Assembly (NCBI GenBank): GCA_964242305.1
Contig: CAXTBB010000011.1
Location: 32,570 to 96,569 of the forward strand
Length of the DNA: 64,000 bases
Reading direction: 5' to 3'
Source: DATLGB01 sp964242305
GTDB lineage: Bacteria; Actinomycetota; Thermoleophilia; Solirubrobacterales; Solirubrobacteraceae
In this document: positions 57,574 to 64,000 of the stretch, one piece after another
Position numbering within the stretch: the stretch's first letter is position 1
How the letters are laid out: each line of letters begins with the position of its first letter
Program-made: the position numbers and the translations under genes
Notes under the pieces: model-generated
Told to the model about the DNA's origin: nothing
Seen by the model: the letters and a program-made list of their open reading frames with translations, nothing else
Databases searched by the model: none

Positions 57574-60500
57574 GTGACCGCCCGCTTTTCCCTCGACCGC
57601 CTCCAGCGCATCGACGCCTCGGAGGCCACCGCGCTGCTGCGCGTGTCCGGATCGTGGGACGGCCCCGCGGGCGACGTCGCGCTCGAGATCGACGGCCGGC
57701 GCTTCGACGCGCTGCCCGATCCGGCGGCCGGACCGATCACCGCCGGGCCCTGGCGGCGCGCCTTCCCCGTCCCGTCGGCGGCCGCCAACGCCGCGGTCGT
57801 CATCCGGCTGGTCGCGGACGGAGCCGAGCCGGCGGTCCTGAAGGGCGAGCGGCCCGCGCCCCGGCCCCGCCCCGCACCGTCCAGCGACGCCGTCCAGCAG
57901 GCCGCAGGCGATCTGATCCGCCGGTTGATGGAGGAGCGCACCGCCCGCGCGGCCGCCGAGGCCGACGCGGACGCGCAGCGCACCGCCCGGGCGACCGCCG
58001 AGGCCGACGCCGACGCCCAGCGTGCTGCCCTCGTCTCCGCCGAGCGGGACCTCGCCACGCTGCGCGAGCGCCGCGCGGCCGACGAGTCCGCGCTCCGCGA
58101 GGTCATCCAGGCTGCCGAGCGCGCCCGGGCCGAGACGGAGGCCGACGCTGCCGGCGCCCTTCGCGCGCTGGCCCGCGAGCGCGACGAGGCCCTCGCCGCC
58201 GCCGCCGACACGGAGGCGCTGGAGGCGCTCGCCGCGGAACGCGACGAAGCCCTCGCGGCCGCCGCCGACCGCGCCGCCGCCCTCCAGGCGCTGGCCGCCG
58301 AGCGCGACGAGGTCGTCGCCGCCGCTGCCGCGGCCCGTGCGGCGGTCGACGCCGAGCACACCGCCGCGCTGAAGGACCTCCAGGCCGAGCACACCGCCGC
58401 CCTGAAGGACCTCCAGGCCGAGCACGCCGCTGCGCTCGACGCCCACCGGGCCGAGCACGCCGAGGCCCTTGGCGCGCTGGCCGACGAACGCGACGACGCG
58501 CTCGCCGCCGCCGACGCCACACGCGCGACCCTCGAGGCCGAGCACGCCGCCGCGCTGGAGGCCCTCCGGGCGGAGCACGCCGAGATCCTTGAAGCGCTGG
58601 CCGCCGAACGTGACGACGCGCTCGCCGCCCTCGACGCCACCCGCGCGACTGCCGACGCCGAGCACGCCGCCGCCCTCGACGCCCTCCAGACCGATCACGC
58701 CGCCGCCCTCGAGGCGCTCGCCGCCGAGCGCGACGAGGCCGCGGCGGAGCGTGCCCGGCTCGCGTCGGCGCTCGACGAGGAGCGCGAGGCGCAGGAGCGG
58801 GCGGCGGCCGCGCTCGCGGAGACGGAGGCGGCACTCGCCACGGCCGAGCAGGCGCTGGCCGACTCGCGCTCCTCGGGAGACGAGCTCACGAGTGAGCGCG
58901 AGCGGCGGCGGATGCTCGAGGGCCGCCTCGCCGCCGAGCGCGAGTCGCGGCAGGCGCTCGAGACCTCTCTCCGCGAGGCCCGGGCGCGCGTCTCGGAGGC
59001 CGAGCGCGCGTCCGACCAGGCCACCCGCGCCGCGCAGGAGATCCAGGAACGGACGGCGCGCGAGCTGCGCCGGCTCGAGCAGGGCGACGAGGCTCTGACC
59101 GTCGTCTTCGAGGCGGCGCGTGCCGCGGAGGCGCGCGCCGAGACGGCGGAAGCCGACGCCACCACGGCCGCCGCCCGCGCCGAGCACGCCGAAGCCGAAC
59201 GGGAGGCGGCCGCGGGTCGTGCCGATCTCCTGGAGACGCGGGTCGCCGACCTGGAACGCGATCTCGCCCGCGTCGCCGAGCAGGCCGAAGAGCTCGAGCG
59301 CCTGCGCGACGCCGCCGAGCAGCTCGTCGCCGCGCGCGCAGAGACCGAGCGCCTCGAAGCCGCCCTCGCCGCCGCCGCCCAGCAGGTCGAGGAGCTCGAA
59401 TCCCTGCGCGGCGCCGCCGAGCAGGTCGCGGCCGCCCGGGCGGAGACCGAACGCCTGGAGGCCGAGGTCACCGAGGCACGGGCGGCGCTCGCAGACGCGG
59501 ACACGCGCGGGCAGGAGCTCGAGCGCATCGCCCAGGAGCACCGTTCGCTTCAGCACACCACCGCGCTGCAACTCGCCGCCGTGCGCGAAGAGGTCCAGGC
59601 GCTGCGGTCGAACGAGCGCGGCCGGCAGACCGACCAGGAGAAGACGGTCGCCGACCTGCGCGAGCGCCTGGACCAGGCCGGGTCGGACGCCGCCGAGGCG
59701 CGGGCCGAGCTGGTTGCCGCGCGGACGGAGGTCGAGGCTGCGCGCGCCTCCGTGACCGAGGCCGAAGACGCCCGGGCCGTGGCCGAGGCGGCGGAGGCCG
59801 AGGCGGCGGCCGCGCGCGCGGACGCCGCTGCGGCCGCGCAGGAGCGCGACGCCGCCGTCGCCGCCGCCGAGACCGCGCGCGCCGACGCCGACGAGGCCAT
59901 CGCTGCCGCGCTGGCGGCCCGGGGCGACGCTGAGTCCGCGAGGGCGGAGCACTACGCCGCCGCCGAGCGCGAGGTCGCCACTCAGGCGGAGCTCGAGGCG
60001 TCTCGTACCGAACTCGGGGCCACCCGCGCCGCGCTCGACGCCGCGCGCGAGGAAGCGGCCGCGGCGCAGGAGGCGCTCGCCGAAGCATCGCGAGCCGATC
60101 TCGACGCCGCCCGCGCCGAGGCCGAGACGGCGCAGGCCGCCCTTGAGGCCGCCCGGGCCGACGCCGAGACGGCGCGCACCCGTGCCGACGCCGCCGAACG
60201 AGACGCGGAGGAGGCCCGCCGAAAGACCGAGGCCGCCGAGAGCGACGCCGCGGCCGCGCTGGCCACGGCCGAGGAAGCACAGGCCGCCGCGGTGGCAGCC
60301 CAGGAAGAGGCGGGGACGGCCCGCGGCGAGGTCGAGGCGGCCCACGCCGCCACGGCGTCCGCGCAGGCGAGGCTCGACGCCGCGCTCGCAGACGTCGAGA
60401 CGGCTCGCACCGAGGCGGAGGCCGAGCGCAGCAGGGCCGAGGCGGCGCTCGAGGAGGCGGAAACGGCGCGGGCGCGCGCCGAGGCGGCGCTTGCCGAAGC

Positions 60501-62410
60501 GCAGGAGGCGCGAGCGCGCGCCGAGGCCGCGATCGGCGACGGCGAGAAGGAACGGGAGGTCTTCGCGGCGGCGCAGGCCGAGGCGGAGGCGGAGCGCTCA
60601 CGGGCGGACGCGGCGGCGGCCGAGGCCCAGGAGGCGCAGGCCCGCTTTGAGGCCGCTCAGGCAGACGCGGAGACCGCCCGCGGCGAGGCGAACGACGCAC
60701 GGGCCCGGCTCGCCGCGGCGCGCAACGAGACGGAGGCGGCGCGCTTCGACGCGCAGGACTTGCGCGGGCGGCTCGGCGCGGCGCTCACAGACGCGGAGAA
60801 CGCCCGCGGCGCCGCCGCCGCCGCCCGAGCGGAAGCGAACGAGACGCGGGCGCGGGCGGAGTCGACGCTCACCGAAGCAGAGGGGGCACGAGCGCGCGCG
60901 GAGGCGAGGCTCGCCGAAGCGGAGGGGGCGCGAGCGCGTGCGGAGGGGGCGCGAGCGCGTGCGGAGGCGGAACTGGCCGAAGCGCAGGCACACGCGGAGG
61001 CGGCCGCCGGCGACGACGACGAGCACGCGACGCGACTCGCGGCCGCGCAGACCGAGGCCCAGGCCGCCCGTCGCGAGGCGGCGGACGCCGGGACGCGACT
61101 CGAGACCGCGCAGAACGAGGTGGACGCCGCGCGGGCCCGAGCGGAGCAGGTCCAGGCCGAGGCCGAGACCGCCCGTCGCGAGGCCGACGCGGTGCGGGCT
61201 CGCTCGGAGCAGGCGGAGGCCGAGGCCGGGGCCGCCCGTCGCGAGGCCGACGCGGTGCGGGCTCGCTCGGAGCAGGCGGAGGCCGANNNNNNNNNNNNNN
61301 NNNNNNNNNNNNNNNNNNNNNNNNNNNNNNNNNNNNNNNNNNNNNNNNNNNNNNNNNNNNNNNNNNNNNNNNNNNNNNNNNNNNNNGGCCGGGGCCGCCC
61401 GTCGCGAGGCCGACGCGGTGCGGGCTCGCTCGGAGCAGGTCCAGGCCGAGGCCGAGACCGCCCGCGCGCAGCTCACCGCTGCGGAGCGCGCGAACGCGGA
61501 AGCGCAGGCGGAGCTGGCGGCGCTCCGCACCGAGCTCGAAGCCACCCGCAGGGAGGCGGCCGACGCCCGCGGGCGCATCGAGGACCTCGAGAAGGACCTC
61601 GAGCGCGCTGGGCGCAGTCGGGGCGCGTCCACGGATGAGCTCCAGGCCGAGCGCGCGCGGGCGGACGCCGCGGAGGCGAAGGCCGCCGAGCTGGCCAACC
61701 TGGAGCCGGCCCTGTTCGAGCTGCAGCAGCTCGCCGCCGCGGAGAGGGCCAAGGCCGAACGCCGGGCCGACGCGGCCGCGGCCCTCCAGGCGGAGCTGAA
61801 CGCCCTCCGCGCCGCGGCCGCCGAACCGAAGGCGCCAGACGACGACGCCCTCGCCGAGCTCGACCGCGAGCGCCGGGCGGCCGTCGATCGTGCGGCCGGC
61901 CTCGAGGGCCAGCTGCAGGCACTCGAGCGCGAGGTGACGCGCCTGCGGGACCACGCCGAGGCGAGCTTCGCGCAGCCCTCCGGCCCCGAGGTGGCCGAGA
62001 CCGACCGCCGGATCCGGCAGCTCGAGGCAGAGTCCCAGCTCAACGAGAGCCGAATCGCCGAGCTCACGGACCGGCTCGCCGAGGCGCAGCGGGAAACGGA
62101 CGCCGCCATCGCCCGCGCCCGCGAGGAGGCGGAGGCCCGCGACCGCGCCGAGGCCCGTGCCGGGGGCGGCCCCGGCCGTCGCCAGCACGCGGCGCCGGCG
62201 GCCGTCGGCGAGGAGTCCGCCGAGTCGGGCCCACTGCTGGCCCAGGTCGCCGCCATGGAGGCCGAGCTGGCGTCCGCACGAGCCCAGGCCGACTCGCTGT
62301 CCCAGGAGCTGCTCGACGCGCGCCGGGACCTCGCCGAGGCGGGCGGCCGCCTGCAGGAGGAAGCCGAGCTGCGCATGCGGGCGGAGTCCCGCGCCGCCGG
62401 AAACGCCTGA
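57574..62410 (+). CDS. Giant Ala/Glu-rich coiled-coil protein (interrupted by assembly gap)
   Basis: At least 1578 residues. An N-terminal globular domain of about 100 residues (FSLDRLQRIDASEATALLRV, VSGSWDGPAGDVALEIDG) is followed by a Pro-rich linker and an almost unbroken coiled coil of Ala, Glu, Arg and Asp heptads, with some exact repeats (AEHTAALKDLQ type). There is no signal or membrane segment, so it is a cytosolic filament or scaffold. Before the gap the frame is +1 and after it +2; the 100 placeholder Ns explain the shift. It may organise surface-polymer synthesis or the cell pole, given its place after the sugar transferase (inference). Confidence 0.8.
61150..61438 (+). repeat. 63-bp tandem repeat spanning the assembly gap
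   Basis: Units at 61150-61212 and 61213-61275 encode 21 residues ending ADAVRARSEQ. A third unit starts with 11 bp at 61276-61286, and the 52 bp after the gap (61387-61438) complete it exactly. The second and third units agree wherever both are visible. The true array therefore has three units plus an unknown whole number. Confidence 0.85.
61287..61386. other. Assembly gap of 100 Ns
   Basis: Exactly 100 undetermined bases, the usual placeholder for a gap of unknown size. It falls inside the 63-bp repeat, so it is a repeat-collapse break rather than a biological frameshift. Confidence 0.97.
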
Positions 62411-62417
62411 GAACGAC

Positions 62418-62442
62418 GGCGGCCGCCCCGAGGGCGGCCGCC
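62418..62442. terminator. Bidirectional terminator hairpin
   Basis: GGCGGCCGCC, loop CCGAG, GGCGGCCGCC: a perfect 10-bp GC-only stem between the convergent coiled-coil and pyrophosphatase genes. There is no T-run on either strand, as is common in GC-rich actinobacteria. Confidence 0.65.
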
Positions 62443-62468
62443 GATCACCCTCTGGAGCGCGAGTCTGA

Positions 62469-64000
62469 CTACGCGATGATCGGGATGATCAGGAGCGCGA
62501 CGATGTTCGCCACCTTGATCATCGGGTTGATCGCCGGGCCGGAGGTGTCCTTGAACGGGTCACCGACCGTGTCGCCGGTGATCGACGCCTCGTGGGCGAA
62601 GGAGCCCTTGCCGCCGTGAGCGCCGTCCTCGATCAGCTTCTTGGCATTGTCCCAGGCACCGCCGCCCGCGGTCATCAGGATCGCGAAGAAGAGGCCGACG
62701 ACGATGACGCCGATGAGCATGCCGCCGAGCATCTTCACGGAGATGACGCCGACGATGACGGTCATCACGATCGGCAGCAGCGACGGGAGGATCATCTCCC
62801 GCTGGGCGGCCTTGGTGACGATGTCCACGCACTGCCCGTACTCGGGCTTCTCCGTGCCGTCCATGATCCCGGGCTTCTCGCGGAACTGACGGCGGACCTC
62901 CTCGACGACGGCGCTGCCGGCGCGGCCGACGGACTCCATCGACAGCGAGGCGAACAAGCAGACCATCAGGCCGCCGAGCAGGAGGCCCATGAGGACGTCC
63001 GGGTCGTCGATCTCGAACGAGAGCGGGTGCCCGAGCTCCTTGAAGACCTCGATCTTGAACGCCGCGAACAGCACCAGGGCGGCGAGGGCGGCGGAGCCGA
63101 TGGCGTACCCCTTGGTGACGGCCTTGGTCGTGTTGCCGACCGCGTCGAGCGGGTCGGTGACGTTGCGGACGTCCTCGGGCATCTCGGCCATCTCGGCGAT
63201 GCCGCCGGCGTTGTCGGTGATCGGCCCGAAGGCGTCGAGCGCGACGATCAGCCCGGTCAGCGACAGCTGCGCCATGACGGCGACGCCGATGCCGTACACG
63301 TTGGCGAGGCCGTGGGCGCCGGCGATGCCGAGCACGATCACGAGCGCCGGCAGCGCCGTGGCCTGCAGGCCCTGGGCGAGGCCCTGGATGATGTTGGTGG
63401 CGTGGCCGGTCTCCGACGCCTTCGCCGTCTTCTTGACCGGCGAGAAGCGGGTCGACGTGTAGTAGTCGGTGATGACGAACAGCAGCGCGGTGACGCCGAG
63501 GCCGATCAGCGCGCACAGGTAGAGATCGCCCGCGGTGGGAGCGTTCGCGCCCGGCAGGTTGTCCATCATGGCCTTCGTGATCGGGTAGAACGCGACGGCC
63601 GCGATGAGGCCGGCGACGACCATGCCCTGGTAGAGCGCACGCTCGACGTTGCCGGTCTTGGTCTTGACCGCGAAGGTCCCGATGATCGAGGCGATGATCG
63701 ACACGCCGCCGAGCACGAGCGGGAACAGCACCACGTTGACCGCGTTGTCGAAGTAGAGCGCGCCGAGCAGCATCACGGCCACGGCGGTGACCGCGTAGGT
63801 CTCGAACAGGTCGGCGGCCATGCCGGCGCAGTCGCCGACGTTGTCGCCCACGTTGTCGGCGATGGTGGCGGGGTTGCGCGGGTCGTCCTCGGGGATCCCG
63901 GCCTCGACCTTGCCGACGAGGTCGGCGCCGACATCGGCGCCCTTGGTGAAGATGCCGCCGCCGAGACGGGCGAAGATCGAGATCAGCGAGGCGCCGAAGC
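62469..64000 (-). CDS. hppA: Membrane-bound H+-translocating pyrophosphatase, K+-independent (5' end outside window)
   Basis: The C-terminal 510 residues of an H+-PPase, which couples pyrophosphate hydrolysis to proton export. Visible active-site blocks are GGGIFTKGADVGADLVGKVE, DDPRNPATIADNVGDNVGD and, near the end, SITGDTVGDPFKDTSGPA. ITDNAGGIAEM lies in between. The motif GNTTKAVTKG has Lys and Thr at the two positions that mark K+-independent enzymes (K+-dependent ones have Ala and Gly/Ala). The start lies beyond the right edge. A hairpin separates it from the convergent coiled-coil gene. Confidence 0.95.
   Translation of the reverse strand, partial: FGASLISIFARLGGGIFTKGADVGADLVGKVEAGIPEDDPRNPATIADNVGDNVGDCAGMAADLFETYAVTAVAVMLLGALYFDNAVNVVLFPLVLGGVSIIASIIGTFAVKTKTGNVERALYQGMVVAGLIAAVAFYPITKAMMDNLPGANAPTAGDLYLCALIGLGVTALLFVITDYYTSTRFSPVKKTAKASETGHATNIIQGLAQGLQATALPALVIVLGIAGAHGLANVYGIGVAVMAQLSLTGLIVALDAFGPITDNAGGIAEMAEMPEDVRNVTDPLDAVGNTTKAVTKGYAIGSAALAALVLFAAFKIEVFKELGHPLSFEIDDPDVLMGLLLGGLMVCLFASLSMESVGRAGSAVVEEVRRQFREKPGIMDGTEKPEYGQCVDIVTKAAQREMILPSLLPIVMTVIVGVISVKMLGGMLIGVIVVGLFFAILMTAGGGAWDNAKKLIEDGAHGGKGSFAHEASITGDTVGDPFKDTSGPAINPMIKVANIVALLIIPIIA

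Noticed and set aside
61287..61386. Apparent frameshift (frame +1 to +2) in the coiled-coil gene
   Set aside because: The shift equals 100 placeholder Ns modulo 3, and the flanks join seamlessly as one 63-bp repeat unit, so there is no evidence of a real mutation.
57313..62448. Large antisense open frames opposite the coiled-coil gene
   Set aside because: Their translations are Arg/Gly/Ala/Ser-rich low complexity without any fold signal; the sense frame gives regular heptads. They arise from the biased codons of the coiled coil.
1..64000. CRISPR arrays, IS elements, prophage or integration sites
   Set aside because: No spaced direct repeats, transposase or integrase frames, or tRNA-adjacent duplication were seen. 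The tandem repeats found are inside coding sequences.

Overview
The window is a chromosomal stretch of a very GC-rich bacterium that uses many GTG starts, packs genes with GTGA/ATGA overlaps and often seems to lack leaders. An LPXTG-type surface protein, a TM287/288-like ABC exporter pair and a leucyl/phenylalanyl-tRNA-protein transferase fit an actinobacterium. The gene mix looks like class Thermoleophilia (Solirubrobacterales), but that placement is inference from style and was not tested by phylogeny. No IS element, phage gene, integrase or CRISPR array was seen. The only assembly flaw is a 100-N gap at 61287-61386.

Region 1 (1-6614) is a carbohydrate catabolism locus. A leftward seven-gene operon encodes an ABC importer (ATPase, permease, lipoprotein receptor), a ROK sugar kinase, a DeoR regulator, a Gfo/Idh/MocA oxidoreductase and a DUF1349 protein. 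It diverges from a SIS-domain sugar isomerase/deaminase gene. The short divergent promoter carries a perfect inverted repeat that is the obvious DeoR operator candidate. Region 2 (6665-16107) holds mixed genes: a secreted penicillin-acylase-type Ntn hydrolase, a lactate-monooxygenase-like flavoenzyme, an SRPBCC/TetR pair with a candidate operator, a spermidine-synthase-like protein, a GNAT, aat, a strange hexapeptide-repeat protein with a ladder of eight cysteines, and a PAS-GGDEF-EAL protein.

Region 3 (16230-29199) is membrane homeostasis: an FtsH-like protease with an expanded AAA domain and a membrane partner, a heterodimeric ABC exporter with one degenerate ATP site, tRNA-Gln(CUG), and a leftward operon of two RCK/TrkA-type proteins and two APC transporters with UspA-like tails.

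Region 4 (29235-57554) is a large cell-surface polysaccharide cluster: acyltransferase, five glycosyltransferase-type genes, three methyltransferases, two O-antigen-ligase-like proteins, a Wzx-type flippase, a Wzc-like chain-length ATPase, two paralogous secreted beta-helix proteins, one truncated and one full-length initiating sugar transferase, and an LPFTG-anchored protein. Embedded in it is the most interesting unit (42274-48018): a phosphopantetheinyl transferase, a carrier protein, an acyl-CoA-dehydrogenase-like flavoprotein, a stand-alone seryl-tRNA-synthetase-like amino acid:carrier-protein ligase, a DUF1839 protein and a GH2 glycosidase-like protein, translationally coupled from the carrier-protein gene onward. 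Two tandem-domain alpha/beta hydrolases with cysteine at the nucleophile elbow lie nearby. Together they suggest that an amino acid is loaded on a carrier, oxidised and attached to or released from a surface glycan; that final product is inference.

Region 5 (57574-64000) holds a giant alanine/glutamate-rich coiled-coil protein interrupted by the gap, and the 3' part of a K+-independent membrane H+-pyrophosphatase gene.
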